Of a stretch of 64,000 nt of DNA, positions 33,782 to 43,933 are shown piece after piece. The notes beneath the pieces are model-generated. The model did no database searches, was not told the DNA's origin, and was given only the letters and a program-made list of their open reading frames with translations. A program made the translations under genes and the position numbers. The DNA comes from Gilvimarinus xylanilyticus. GTDB lineage: Bacteria > Pseudomonadota > Gammaproteobacteria > Pseudomonadales > Cellvibrionaceae. The DNA is taken from contig NZ_JAMFTH010000004.1 in assembly GCF_024195295.1 (NCBI RefSeq), forward strand, positions 1-64,000, in the 5' to 3' direction. The first letter of the stretch is position 1. The number at the start of each line of letters is the position of its first letter.

Positions 33782-36691
33782 TTAGAAGTTCCAGCGAGCG
33801 CCCAAGGTGTAACGAGCGCCATATTGATACGCATTAAGAAGCTGAGCCTCGTAACGGCTATAGGTTCGCTGTGTTTCCTCAGTAACGTTCAGCCCTTCAA
33901 GAAAGACCGAAATATTGTCTGTTACATCATAGGTAACGCTAAGATCTACCTGACCGTAAGCTTCGGTAAAGCGCGGTTGAGTCTGATCACCCGCACTCGC
34001 TCCGAAACCAGAAAGGAACTCATCACGCCAGTTGTAAGCAATACGAGCCTGGAAGCCGTAACCCTCGTAGAAACCCACTAAGTTGGCCGAATCACTCAGG
34101 CCCGGCAAAGCAAACTGATACCCCACCTGAGCACGATCTACCTCTGAATCACTACTTACGTCAGTATAGTTGGCCTGAACACCAAAGCCCGTATCCCAAA
34201 ACATGTGCTGCAACGCAATTTCATATCCCCAAACATGGGCATCTTCACCGTTTGACGGAAGCTGAACCTGCCAGTTAATCAATGGATCAGAACCGTCTTG
34301 ACGAATACCTTGCGAAACACCGTCCGGCATAGTAACCGCATACCCCAAATCTACCGTTTCGTAGTAGATTTCTTCAATGGTAGCGTCTGGCCCCACATTA
34401 GCAGCTGCTTCCGCAGCACGGTCACCAGCGGCGGGGTCACGCAAACCAAATAAGGCTTCTTCACGAACCTCTGTGACCAAAAAGTTGTCTACTCGCTTAT
34501 CAAAGTAACCGATAGATGCATAACTGCCTTCGCCATAATACCACTCAAGCGACAGGTCAATATTGTCTGAACTGTAAGGAAGCAGATCAGGGTTACCCCG
34601 AGAAGCGCTACGCTGACCCGGCTTTGGATTTGCAGAAACAGACGTAGTACCACGCATCGACGCTAAATCTGAGCGGGTAATGGTTTGACTATAAGAAAAA
34701 CGTGCTATTAAGTCATCGGTGATACCCAAGCTGGTATCCAAGCTTGGGAGAAAGTTGTCGTAACTTGACTCCACCTCAGAGAAGCTTGATTCATCGGCAA
34801 AACGAGTAAACCATTCAGTTGGTGAGGCCCAATCTACGTATAAAGCCTCACGCTGCATACTGCTCGCCAAAACATCAGTATCTTCATAACGGATACCGGC
34901 TACGGCATTGAACGGCATACCATTAAAGTCACTGGAAAAATTAAACTGCATGAACGCACTAAAAATATCTTCAGTGATTCGGTGGTCATCAGTAAAATCA
35001 CCCGGACCAAATTCAGCAGAAAGCGATCCACTTTCTTCAGCACGAGCAAGAACATCGGCGGGCAAATACTGGAAGTATGAATCAGGAAGCGAAGAGCCGC
35101 CACCAGACAATTCGCTAAATAAATCATCCGTACTAACAGGAGTCAAAAGATCGGAGAATACGCCCGCATCTGCAAATGCGTTACCACCGCCAGCCTGAAA
35201 AAAGGAACCAACAAAAGCAGACCGGTTTATCATTTCCTTCTGAGCCACACCAAAGTCGATACTGGTTAAGCCTTCATCCGTATCAGCAGACCAGGAACCA
35301 CTCAACTGAAACTCGTCGATCTCCGTATCCATAAAGCTACGGTTGGCAATTGCAATATTAGAACCTACCTGCTCCGGCTCAAAAGTAGAGCTATTTGGCT
35401 GAGTGGTGATGACCGGAATCTCGGTGGAACTAGCATCATATGTTTTTCCCTCACCAGCGGCCCCATTAAAAGGAACGCCTAGGATAATAAAGCTGTTGTT
35501 ACCGTCATCCGCACCTTCCGCCGTTGCGGTAGAAGAGTGCCAATCGGCCTCAAAGCTTAAGTTCTCAGTTGCTTGCCACTCGACATTTAAACCAACGGAG
35601 TCTGTTTCATTCAGAATCGTATCGTTATAACCGAAATAGTCGTAGCTACCACCTCTTTCAGAAGTTTTAGTAGTGGAGCCATTTTCATCAATAGTTGCAT
35701 TATCAACGTTGCCGCCACCATTAAACCATACACCGAACTGGTTGCGCGCAATATTATCTTCGAAGTCCGCGTAAAAATAGTCTAACGTAGCAGTAAACTC
35801 TTCAACTGGCTGAAACTGCACTGTAGCTTGCGCATTCGTTCTAGTTCGCTCGTGATCTGCCACGTCAAACTTAGTGTTTTGAGGGTAAAAGTAATTTTCA
35901 ACCCCTTCGGCCCGATTGTCCGTAACGTTGGCGGCCGCAGGATTAAGACCGCCGTTGGTTACCCAGCCATCTATTTGAGCGTTTTGCTCGCGATTATGGC
36001 GTTCCTGATAAGACCCAGCTACCAACACACCTAACTTGTCATCCAACATTGTTGTGCTAAACAAGCCTGATATCTCTGGGGTGACATCATCACCCGCTTC
36101 GACCGAAGCCTCATGAACAGCCTTAACGCCGACGGTTGCCTTAGTCTGACCAATATTTAATGGTCGAGGCGTAGAAATATTGATAGTAGAACCGATGCCA
36201 CCGGAAGCCACATCAGCCTTGCCTGTTTTATAAACCTGAACACCTGAAACGCTCTCAGAAGCCAAGTTGGCAAAATCAAACGAACGAGTCGCCGGTGCCG
36301 AAGAGAAACCAATTTGTGACGCCGGCATAGAACGACCATTAAGAGTCACGAGGTTAAAGTCCGGGCCAAAGCCGCGCACGGTTACACGCGAGCCTTCGTT
36401 GTTTTGACGATCAATCGACACGCCGGAAATACGCTGAAGAGATTCCGCTAAGTTGGTATCAGGGAATTTACCGATATCTTCCGCGGAAATGGCGTCGACA
36501 ACACCATTGGCGTCGCGTTTGATATCCATAGCGCGATCCAACGAAGCGCGAATACCGGTTACGACTACTTCCTCCAACATACCGACGTTGGCTTGGTTAT
36601 CTTGTTGCGCTGTGGCTTCAGCAACACCTCCCCCCATCACTAGCGCGATGGACGAAGATAAAAGACGTTGTTTTACAGTGAGTTGGCTCAT
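33782..36691 (-). CDS. TonB-dependent outer-membrane receptor, xylo-oligosaccharide uptake
   Basis: A 969-aa receptor. A signal peptide ends near ATA-QQDN, the TonB box is LEEVVVTGIRASL (about 39-51), and the plug domain has AISAEDIGKFPDTNLAESLQ and a VTVRGFGPDFNLVTLNGR loop. A 22-strand barrel ends with Phe (LGARWNF), as required for BAM insertion. The group (TonB receptors with IRASL...KRDA) is used for complex carbohydrate uptake in Cellvibrio-, Caulobacter- and Xanthomonas-type bacteria. A LacI operator lies 84 bp upstream, so expression is likely sugar-induced. It should bring xylan fragments into the periplasm. Confidence 0.95.
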   Translation of the reverse strand: MSQLTVKQRLLSSSIALVMGGGVAEATAQQDNQANVGMLEEVVVTGIRASLDRAMDIKRDANGVVDAISAEDIGKFPDTNLAESLQRISGVSIDRQNNEGSRVTVRGFGPDFNLVTLNGRSMPASQIGFSSAPATRSFDFANLASESVSGVQVYKTGKADVASGGIGSTINISTPRPLNIGQTKATVGVKAVHEASVEAGDDVTPEISGLFSTTMLDDKLGVLVAGSYQERHNREQNAQIDGWVTNGGLNPAAANVTDNRAEGVENYFYPQNTKFDVADHERTRTNAQATVQFQPVEEFTATLDYFYADFEDNIARNQFGVWFNGGGNVDNATIDENGSTTKTSERGGSYDYFGYNDTILNETDSVGLNVEWQATENLSFEADWHSSTATAEGADDGNNSFIILGVPFNGAAGEGKTYDASSTEIPVITTQPNSSTFEPEQVGSNIAIANRSFMDTEIDEFQLSGSWSADTDEGLTSIDFGVAQKEMINRSAFVGSFFQAGGGNAFADAGVFSDLLTPVSTDDLFSELSGGGSSLPDSYFQYLPADVLARAEESGSLSAEFGPGDFTDDHRITEDIFSAFMQFNFSSDFNGMPFNAVAGIRYEDTDVLASSMQREALYVDWASPTEWFTRFADESSFSEVESSYDNFLPSLDTSLGITDDLIARFSYSQTITRSDLASMRGTTSVSANPKPGQRSASRGNPDLLPYSSDNIDLSLEWYYGEGSYASIGYFDKRVDNFLVTEVREEALFGLRDPAAGDRAAEAAANVGPDATIEEIYYETVDLGYAVTMPDGVSQGIRQDGSDPLINWQVQLPSNGEDAHVWGYEIALQHMFWDTGFGVQANYTDVSSDSEVDRAQVGYQFALPGLSDSANLVGFYEGYGFQARIAYNWRDEFLSGFGASAGDQTQPRFTEAYGQVDLSVTYDVTDNISVFLEGLNVTEETQRTYSRYEAQLLNAYQYGARYTLGARWNF

Positions 36692-36774
36692 TATTTTTTT
36701 GCTCCAGTTTATCTGCTTATCGATGGGCTGGAGATAACCTGGTCCTCACCTCCAGCTAGCGCACCCTATTGCGC

Positions 36775-36792
36775 GTTACCGTTAACGTTAAC
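36775..36792. promoter_or_regulatory. LacI-type operator, copy 2
   Basis: GTTACCGTTAACGTTAAC, 84 bp before the TonB receptor start and identical to copy 1. The placement fits repression of the receptor by the neighbouring LacI regulator. Confidence 0.85.
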
Positions 36793-36901
36793 AAAAGCGT
36801 TGTCAGGGCGTCAACAAAAATATTTAAGCTAGTCGTTATACAGTGGGATGGGAGGAGAGTTTGAAAGACTCAAAAAGGTGGGAACCCGCAGAACTTGCGG
36901 G

Positions 36902-37948
36902 CTATTCAAGCACAGTTGACCCCCGCTGGATAAGTGAGTGGGCCAATATTTCATGTTTTTGCAGCTTTATTCCAAGCAGGCTATCGGCTTTAACCACCTC
37001 AATCAGCAGATTAACCGATTGTGTTGATAACTCCTTAATAGGTTGGCGCACGGTGGTAAGCTGAGGGAAAATAGATGTCGCAATGTTGGTATCGTCAAAA
37101 CCTGCAACGGCCAAATCCTCTGGCACCCACATACCCCGACGATGGGCGGCGGCAATAACTGCGCTAGCCATATCGTCGTTACTGGCGAATATGGCGGTCA
37201 CGGGTTTACCGGAATCCAGTATTTGCTTGCAAGCTTCCATACCACTACTGAAAGAAAAGCTACCCTCGGCAACAAGGGCCTCATCCACAGGCAAACCATG
37301 CTTGCTCATTGCATCTTGGAACCCCTTGAAACGGCTGACCGCAATCCCCTGATGGACATCCCCCTTGATAAACCCAATAGCCTTGTGACCCTGGGCAATC
37401 AAGTGTTCGGTCATTTCAAAAGTAGCGCGGTAATCGTCAATAGAAACATAGGAAGAGCGATCCAGTTCCAGCCCGGGGCCTACGCGGACATAGCGGACTC
37501 CAACTTTATCTAATGCATCTAATAAAGGGACGTACTCGCATAAAGGAGGAGGTATAATCATCCCATCAAGCTTGTATCGTTTGGTTAACTCCTCGACGAT
37601 CGAGTCCACATCCATTTCACCATAGGAGCAAGGCTCAATGACCAGGTGATACCCCAGCTCGTTACAGCGCTGCAGAACACCAATTAAATATTGACTGATA
37701 TAACTGCCCAGAGAGTTATCATACAAAAAGCCAATCAGATATGACTGACTTCCAGACAAACTGCGAGCGGAGGCATCAAGCCGATAGTTCAGCGCCTGAA
37801 CGGCTTCCATCACCTTGTCATAGGTATCAGCGGCCACCCGATCTTTGTTTAAGACCCTTGAAACAGTCATCAGAGACACACCCGCCCGCTTGGCCACGTC
37901 CTTCATCGTAACTCTGGTCGACTTACCAGCGCGTTGCTTTTTACTCAT
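36902..37948 (-). CDS. LacI-family regulator of the xylan genes
   Basis: A 348-aa repressor. The N-terminal helix-turn-helix is VTMKDVAKRAGVSLMTVSRVLN with hinge helix YRLDASARSLS. A periplasmic-binding-protein-like effector domain follows (LIGFLYDN..., ending HSLIQRGSTVLE). An excess of basic residues precedes the HTH. It lies directly upstream of the TonB receptor in the same direction. The three GTTA-rich palindromes in the window are the best candidates for its targets, with xylose or a xylo-oligosaccharide as inducer (inferred). Confidence 0.92.
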   Translation of the reverse strand: MSKKQRAGKSTRVTMKDVAKRAGVSLMTVSRVLNKDRVAADTYDKVMEAVQALNYRLDASARSLSGSQSYLIGFLYDNSLGSYISQYLIGVLQRCNELGYHLVIEPCSYGEMDVDSIVEELTKRYKLDGMIIPPPLCEYVPLLDALDKVGVRYVRVGPGLELDRSSYVSIDDYRATFEMTEHLIAQGHKAIGFIKGDVHQGIAVSRFKGFQDAMSKHGLPVDEALVAEGSFSFSSGMEACKQILDSGKPVTAIFASNDDMASAVIAAAHRRGMWVPEDLAVAGFDDTNIATSIFPQLTTVRQPIKELSTQSVNLLIEVVKADSLLGIKLQKHEILAHSLIQRGSTVLE

Positions 37949-38388
37949 TCAGCTTCCAAAAAATCATATAAACCAACCTAGTACCCCGCGCGCTCAACGG
38001 AACGCGGTGCGGCTTTAGTAACACAAATATCGAAAAAATGCTACGCTGGAGTGCACTTAGACACCAGTACGCCATTATAGTTAACTCCCACTGAGCGGGC
38101 GCTCCGAAAAGCTCAAAGCGACTGCGCCGCGACAGAAAAAGTTGAATCGGGCATACCCTAGAAACCCACAATTAACCGCTCCCACAAACCTTTGCCCTCT
38201 ACAAGTCTCATGGCTACCAATGCCCGACATTCTAAAATAGAACTCGTATTGCGCTAAAAACGAACTACGATTGGACCAACCAGGCCTCTAGGAAATGCAC
38301 AACATTAAACCATGAATGGCATACTGTGGCATGTATATACACCCCGCATTTAATCCACGATCCGATAAAAAGTAAGGTAGACCTGATT
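37949..38388. other. Divergent control region lacI / GH120-like gene
   Basis: About 440 bp between divergent genes. I see no copy of the GTTAACGTTAAC operator here. AAGG at 38374-38377 is the likely ribosome site for the GTG at 38389. Confidence 0.45.
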
Positions 38389-40206
38389 GTGATAAAACGA
38401 CCTATTTACACTCGCTTTAATCTATTATTTACATCCCTTGCGATTATGTTTTTACTGGCTGGCTGTCAAAATTCGCCTCAAACAAGCCACCATACCTACC
38501 ATGTCTCACCCCAGGGTACGAACGAGGCCAGTGGTAGCGCCAACGACCCGTTCAACTCCATTAACGCCGCTGCACAAAAAGCGCAGCCGGGCGATACAAT
38601 ACTGGTACACGCCGGCACCTATCGCGAATGGGTCAATCCGCCGCGCGGTGGCAACGCGAAGCAGGGCCCCATTGTTTACAAAGCCGCCGGCGATGGCCAA
38701 GCTCGTATTCTCGGATCTGAGCGGGTTAGCGGCTGGCAAAGACAGAGCAACGGCCTTTACCGAGTCTCACTCGATCCCGATTTTTTCGGCGAATTCAACC
38801 CTTTCTCGCAACTCACTCGCCACCCGGAATATGTCGAGGCCGATGAAGAAGGTGACGGCTGGGGCTGGTTGAAATACGGTCGCTGGACACACTTGGGAGA
38901 TATTATTGCTGATGGAAAAGGATTAACCGAGCGCGAAACCTTGGATGAGCTAAACGGCCAGCCAATGAGTTGGTACGCGAGTGAAGACGACGGCAACACC
39001 ATCTTATGGGCCAACTTTGGCGACCTGGACCCCAACCAAGTTTCGATAGAGGTTACCAGTCGCCCCTTCGGTTTTTTCCCGAGTAAGCCGGGCCTAAATC
39101 ATATTACCGTTGAAGGATTTTCTGTTGAAAATATCGCCACTCATTGGGCGCCACCGACGGTTTTCCAGCCCGGCGCCATCGGCCCTAATGGCGGCAACCA
39201 CTGGGTGATCAAAAATAATACTGTGCTTTACAGCAAAGGGGTATGCATATCTATTGGCAACCCTAATGGCGCTGCGGACAAAGATGGCAGCGGTTATCAT
39301 CAAGTCATTGATAATGTGTTACTTCGTTGTGGCCAGGGCGGTATTGCCGGTGAAGCCTGGAATAAACATTCGCTGATAGCGGGTAATCATATAGAGGACA
39401 TAAACTACCGCGAAGAGTTCGGGGGCTGGGAGACCGCCGGAATAAAACATCACAACACATCGAACCTAGTGATCAAAAACAACCTGATCCGCAATGTGTA
39501 TACACTGGACCCAGAACGCGGAGCAGCCCACGGCATCTGGAACGACTTTAAAAACAAAGACTGGCGTATCGAAAGCAACGTGGTTATCGGTGCAGAGGCC
39601 TCATCAATTTTATTTGAAGCCAACTGGGACGGCTACCCTAACGTTTTCGCTAACAACGTCATCGTCGGGGGACAGGTTTCGGCCTATTCTTCACGGGGTG
39701 ACGTCATGCTTCACAATCTATTTCTGGATGTAAAACACAGTTGGGGCAATCAAGACTGGCAGGATCGCCCCACGCTGGCCGACAGCTACTGGCTGAACAA
39801 CCTGTTTATTGGTAAGGGATTAGACCCAGAGATTGAAGCCACCAATTTTCAATACTCGAACAACGCCTACCTTGGTGGTGCTGAGGCTTTACCTCAGGAA
39901 GAAAATGCAATGACTTTACCTGCTCAAGCTGAGTGGTCGATTCAAGAAGGTGCGACAGGCCTGAGTCTACAACTCACGCTGCCGCCGGGCACAGATACTC
40001 TCAAAGCAACACCAATAAACGCGCAAATGATTGATCTGGCGTTGACCATCGACCCTGCCGTATCCGCAGGGTTCTCAGGAGACAGCCGCCAAACTAAGCA
40101 GCTTAAGCCTGGCCCTTTTGTTGATTTGACAGCAGGAACCCATGTTTACCCGTTATTGCCACTTAGCGACCGCTATTTACGAGCGAAAGCATTTATAGGG
40201 GACTAA
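38389..40206 (+). CDS. GH120-like beta-xylosidase lipoprotein (beta-helix)
   Basis: A 605-aa lipoprotein. The GTG at 38389 gives a good signal peptide ending in the lipobox LLAGC. After the DUF1565-like start (VSPQGTNEASGSANDPFNSI, DTILVHAGTYRE) comes a right-handed parallel beta-helix. The segment HGIWNDF...LFEANWDG resembles the GH120 motif in which Asp is nucleophile and Glu acid/base; the two are 24 residues apart, close to XylC of Thermoanaerobacterium (D382/E405). It would release xylose from oligosaccharides in the periplasm. Convergent with the redox cluster. Alternative: another beta-helix lyase or hydrolase. Confidence 0.75.
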   Translation: MIKRPIYTRFNLLFTSLAIMFLLAGCQNSPQTSHHTYHVSPQGTNEASGSANDPFNSINAAAQKAQPGDTILVHAGTYREWVNPPRGGNAKQGPIVYKAAGDGQARILGSERVSGWQRQSNGLYRVSLDPDFFGEFNPFSQLTRHPEYVEADEEGDGWGWLKYGRWTHLGDIIADGKGLTERETLDELNGQPMSWYASEDDGNTILWANFGDLDPNQVSIEVTSRPFGFFPSKPGLNHITVEGFSVENIATHWAPPTVFQPGAIGPNGGNHWVIKNNTVLYSKGVCISIGNPNGAADKDGSGYHQVIDNVLLRCGQGGIAGEAWNKHSLIAGNHIEDINYREEFGGWETAGIKHHNTSNLVIKNNLIRNVYTLDPERGAAHGIWNDFKNKDWRIESNVVIGAEASSILFEANWDGYPNVFANNVIVGGQVSAYSSRGDVMLHNLFLDVKHSWGNQDWQDRPTLADSYWLNNLFIGKGLDPEIEATNFQYSNNAYLGGAEALPQEENAMTLPAQAEWSIQEGATGLSLQLTLPPGTDTLKATPINAQMIDLALTIDPAVSAGFSGDSRQTKQLKPGPFVDLTAGTHVYPLLPLSDRYLRAKAFIGD

Positions 40207-40229
40207 GCTTGGCTCAAGTATGAATCCAT

Positions 40230-40251
40230 AGGGCTCACAACGGTGAGCCCT
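40230..40251. terminator. Hairpin between convergent genes
   Basis: AGGGCTCAC-AACG-GTGAGCCCT, perfect 9-bp stem, 24 bp past the GH120-like stop and 24 bp past the stop of the gene on the other strand. Only a weak T-run follows (GATTGTCTT). Confidence 0.65.
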
Positions 40252-40274
40252 GATTGTCTTCGATAAATCGATGC

Positions 40275-41675
40275 TTATAGGACGCTTTTAGTCAAATTGA
40301 TCAAGGATGTCGACACAGGCAAAAACACTCGATCGTATATATCCTCAAGATCCAGAGGATAAAACACGCGGTTCACTTGATAGCGTTGATAACCTGTAAG
40401 ATAAAATAGATGTACCATCTTAAAGTCGACCAAATCAGCTATCGTGCTCACCGTCGTAGGGCAATCAAGAACACCGGCCTCGGACTCGCGCTCATCCAGC
40501 ACTTGGCTCACATTGCGATCTTGATTACGTAGGTCATTGAGTATTTGCAGCATCAGAAGATCGTAGAGATCGCCACTGCCTAGACTCCAGTCGGTTACCG
40601 AAGGTTCATGACTGTGCAAGGTTGCAAGCGAGAAGGCTTCGCGTGGTTTTAACCCCAACCCCTCTAGCAGAGCATCTAAAGTAAACGCACTGGCGCCCAA
40701 GTTATTAGCGAAAGTGGTGGCTCCACTTTTCTCTGCTGGAGTGAGGTATGCATTACCTTTTTTCAAATAGTACGCCAGTATCAGCCCGTACTTCGCTACT
40801 TCATATTTAGGGTGACGCTGCAACCGAGTAAATGCCCCTCGGGCCGTCGCACTGCCCATCGCGATATTGGAAAGCAGAAGTTCTGGGCCAAAATCGTGAT
40901 GAGCAATCTTCCGCTTACCACCCCGCCTTAAAACCTCATCGCGCCAGACCAGAAAACTGAATCGGTCAGAAGCCCCCTTGCCCGCCATAATGGCATTCAT
41001 AACCCGCGCGTGACGATCATCAAGTGCCTCACCCTGTGGACCTTCTGCGATATTGTCGCCGAAAACACCCGGCCAATCTAAATTAGTACCCCACACCGGC
41101 CTGGCATTTTTATGCCCATGGCACTCTTGGCAGCTTTTGGGGTTTCGGGTCAGAACCGGCTCGTCCGGGGTAAAATCCAGCACTGAAAATTCCCAGTCGC
41201 CCGTTCTCGTATGCAACTGAGCCATGTCCAGTTTATGGTAGGTGGGATCATCCGGCTTAGTACCTATATTCATCATTAACAATCCATCAGAGCCGAAAAG
41301 AATAATTCTGGGGTATTTTAAGTTTGATTGGCCCGTCGCGCGAGTATGCTCGACTAAGGAGAAATTGGTTTGGTAGTGCACCGGAAGTCTGGGCAACAAT
41401 TCATCAATCGATTGAATATCGTTTTCATTAATGTAGCGCTCAATACCGGATATTGTCATATCAGTAACAGCTCCATTATCCGGCGTTTGAGTTAAAGGCA
41501 CTATGGTATCAAACGCACTTTTTGGACAGAGCCTAAAATGACCGGCTACGCCTCCAGAATGAAAGAACCTCTGATAAGCATCCTCTTGTGTAATCGCACT
41601 GCCTGATGAACTGATCAGGAAAAAGTACGCTCCGGTCACAAACAAAAAGGCGGTATCTTTTAATTTACTGTACAA
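40275..41675 (-). CDS. Secreted mono-heme c-type cytochrome-like protein
   Basis: A 466-aa exported protein: an N-terminal hydrophobic segment (about 8-25) serves as signal peptide. A single heme-c site CQECHGH (182-186, H186) sits in RNPKSCQECHGHKNARPVWG. The rest is mostly alpha-helical, with many conserved-looking Trp/His positions, and lacks other known domains that I can name. It is 4 bp from the gene upstream (41680), so the two are co-expressed. In the context of two di-heme proteins it could be an electron carrier or partner. The exact family is not recognised. Confidence 0.75.
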   Translation of the reverse strand: MYSKLKDTAFLFVTGAYFFLISSSGSAITQEDAYQRFFHSGGVAGHFRLCPKSAFDTIVPLTQTPDNGAVTDMTISGIERYINENDIQSIDELLPRLPVHYQTNFSLVEHTRATGQSNLKYPRIILFGSDGLLMMNIGTKPDDPTYHKLDMAQLHTRTGDWEFSVLDFTPDEPVLTRNPKSCQECHGHKNARPVWGTNLDWPGVFGDNIAEGPQGEALDDRHARVMNAIMAGKGASDRFSFLVWRDEVLRRGGKRKIAHHDFGPELLLSNIAMGSATARGAFTRLQRHPKYEVAKYGLILAYYLKKGNAYLTPAEKSGATTFANNLGASAFTLDALLEGLGLKPREAFSLATLHSHEPSVTDWSLGSGDLYDLLMLQILNDLRNQDRNVSQVLDERESEAGVLDCPTTVSTIADLVDFKMVHLFYLTGYQRYQVNRVFYPLDLEDIYDRVFLPVSTSLINLTKSVL

Positions 41676-41679
41676 CCTG

Positions 41680-42279
41680 TCATTCTCCCTCGGATTTTAC
41701 ACTTGCTGACAGATGGTCAACCGGATCCACCGAAAGAAATACGTATTCTCCCGTCACTTCATCGACCGAGCAAATATAGTAAAAAACCTTGGTTTGTCCG
41801 CCATGAACATCAATCAACGCGACTCTCGTTTGGCTATCGACGTAATATCCAGCAGCCGAGCACCCTTGAAACGACTCTAACAACTGCCATTGATTTGGAT
41901 AGTAGATTGGGCCATCCGCAATAATGCGCTGCCACTGGGATTGTTCATCTAGATAGGCCTCTGAACGAAAATTTCCGTGCTGATCCTGCCAAACATCTTC
42001 ACGTTTACGCTCCACAAACTCCTCTGCGGATAATGATGATGAGACACTCTGAGATCTTTTTTCTCTTTCAGCCGACGCCGAACTTCTTTGAAAGGTATCA
42101 ACCGAGCTGACACTTAGTCCAGCCGGTTCAGTTAACGAGTATGAAGTTAAGGATTCTACGGATCCAGAAGGATCTTCCGACTTAGGTGGCTCTATTTGCA
42201 TCAAAGTATTAACCACTGGCCACGACAGTCCCAACACTGCCATGATGAGAACTACGACCATATAAGGTTTAAATTCCAT
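41680..42279 (-). CDS. Membrane-anchored hypothetical protein of the redox cluster
   Basis: A 199-aa protein with one N-terminal membrane anchor (about 5-27), a Ser/Glu-rich linker (30-90) and a C-terminal folded part with two Cys (QGCSAAGYYV and YYICSVDE). The phrase DEQSQWQRIIADGPIYYPNQ suggests a beta-rich domain. Family unknown. Its placement just before the cytochrome gene suggests a chaperone or anchoring role (speculative). Confidence 0.65.
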   Translation of the reverse strand: MEFKPYMVVVLIMAVLGLSWPVVNTLMQIEPPKSEDPSGSVESLTSYSLTEPAGLSVSSVDTFQRSSASAEREKRSQSVSSSLSAEEFVERKREDVWQDQHGNFRSEAYLDEQSQWQRIIADGPIYYPNQWQLLESFQGCSAAGYYVDSQTRVALIDVHGGQTKVFYYICSVDEVTGEYVFLSVDPVDHLSASVKSEGE

Positions 42280-42334
42280 GATCTACATCGCCCGACATCT
42301 GCGACAAGGTTCCCCTTGCCGCAGAAACGTCATT

Positions 42335-43432
42335 TTAAAGGGAGCACCCTGCTGAAGCCGCTTGAGAGGAATCAACAAAACACTGTGAACAGCTCTGAGA
42401 CCACAAGGGGTGCGAAGCCGGACAATTAGGATTCGCCAAAGCACTGGATACACTCGAGCTACTGTTAGAGCTTATACTTGAATTAGTTGTGCTGGAATCA
42501 GAGCTTGAGTTGGCAGATGACACACTGCTAGCACTTGAGCTCGCCGGGTTATTACCATTACAGCCACCACGATATTCACAGGCCTGTGCATTCACACCCG
42601 GTTGCCAACTGCGGGTGAATTCAAGCATAGCGGCCTTAACCGAATCATCCAGATCGCCGGCGTATTTATCGATGGCTCCATCACCAACATAGAGCCCTAC
42701 GTAAGCCATGATGTCATCGGTCGACAATCCACACCCAAAGCCGGTATTCAGTAGTTGCCGCGGATCAGAGCCTTTTGCCTGACTGGCTTCGTTGCGAGTG
42801 ACAATATCATCGCCGTTAGTGTTGAGTAAGCGAACAAGCTCTTTACCTTTTTGCTCTCCAATCAATGCACTAAAGTAAGTTTCAGCATCCGCTACGGTCA
42901 TGCTGGGGTTAATAGACGGTGGGGCCCCCTGATATCCAGACATTGCTTGAAACTGGTCATCAACTTCAATGCCTAAGTTATACTCAATATCAAGAATCGC
43001 TTCGCGCGCATTCGCCGGGTCACTACAAATACTGGCATTGCTGACAAAAATCCCCTCGGCATTCAGACAACCCGTGCCATTACCCACGTAAGTAACGCAA
43101 ACGGTATCACACCACGGCTGGGTAAATTGTTGGCGTCGACCAGATACTACATGAGATGGGTTTTCATCGCTGGCACACGTAAGCTCGTTGCTGTTACCTG
43201 TAGTGCTGGTATTGCTAGTTGGACTGCTCGATGATTGATCACTGTCACTTGAATTTGAGGCAGATGCCTCGCTACAGCCACCTGCCTGTGCTTGTGCGGC
43301 ATCTACAAAGCAGGCCCCGCCACACTGGAACGGATGGCTTGCAGGGCAAGACTGAGCAAACACTATATGACTTAGTAGCAATAAAACTGCACCAGCTATA
43401 GGGGCAACAAGTAATCGATTAACATATTGCAT
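42335..43432 (-). CDS. Secreted protein with matching Cys modules at both ends
   Basis: A 365-aa secreted protein. The ATG at 43432 has AAGGAGAG upstream; an upstream frame to 43483 is unlikely. After the signal peptide (ending VFA-QS) comes a ~30-residue Cys module, CPASHPFQCGGACFVDAAQA..GGC. A similar module, CPASHPLWSQSCSQCFVDSS..AGC, forms the C-terminus. Each is separated from the centre by Ser/Asn-rich linkers. The central region has an EF-hand-like loop NTNGDDIVTRNE and several Cys pairs. The Cys modules may bind carbohydrate or another surface protein. Not a known family to me. Confidence 0.75.
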   Translation of the reverse strand: MQYVNRLLVAPIAGAVLLLLSHIVFAQSCPASHPFQCGGACFVDAAQAQAGGCSEASASNSSDSDQSSSSPTSNTSTTGNSNELTCASDENPSHVVSGRRQQFTQPWCDTVCVTYVGNGTGCLNAEGIFVSNASICSDPANAREAILDIEYNLGIEVDDQFQAMSGYQGAPPSINPSMTVADAETYFSALIGEQKGKELVRLLNTNGDDIVTRNEASQAKGSDPRQLLNTGFGCGLSTDDIMAYVGLYVGDGAIDKYAGDLDDSVKAAMLEFTRSWQPGVNAQACEYRGGCNGNNPASSSASSVSSANSSSDSSTTNSSISSNSSSSVSSALANPNCPASHPLWSQSCSQCFVDSSQAASAGCSL

Positions 43433-43933
43433 TTTTCTCTCCTTGATAGAGATAGACCGTGCTAACCACTGCGGAATAGGCACGTATTGGACTTTGGATA
43501 GAATTAGCAGCGTGGTTATTATTAATATTTACCACCTACTGACTTTGCCCTATAGACCTAAAACAATTCCGTAGGGCTTAATTCAGACTTAGGTATCCCA
43601 GCCTGATATTTTCTAATAAACGAAACTGTTAATTAGAAAAGCGAGACTAATCATTCAATCTGGCGACTAAAAGAGGATTGGTCGAAACCCAACAAAAGTA
43701 GAACTCGAACGGTTGTTATATGGAAAAAACGAACCAAGGAATTCGCGTTTTTTCAGTAAAAACGAACACCAGCATAAGCTTTTCAATAGATGATAAACGG
43801 AATATTCAGAAGCTAGTCAAGCTCGTCGTCTGATAGATTGAATGTTATTCTGTAAAGCCCTTTCGGTTACCTCGATCTAAACCGATGTAACCATCGGTTT
43901 AGATCGACAGCCCTATCAAAAGGCTCTTCGTTA
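43433..43933. other. Intergenic region with perfect 15-bp hairpin
   Basis: CGATCTAAACCGATG (43873-43887), loop TAAC, CATCGGTTTAGATCG (43892-43906) form a perfect stem just beyond the stop of the 1212-aa gene (43934). It probably ends that transcript, although a T-run is weak. No gene is seen in the rest. Confidence 0.65.
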
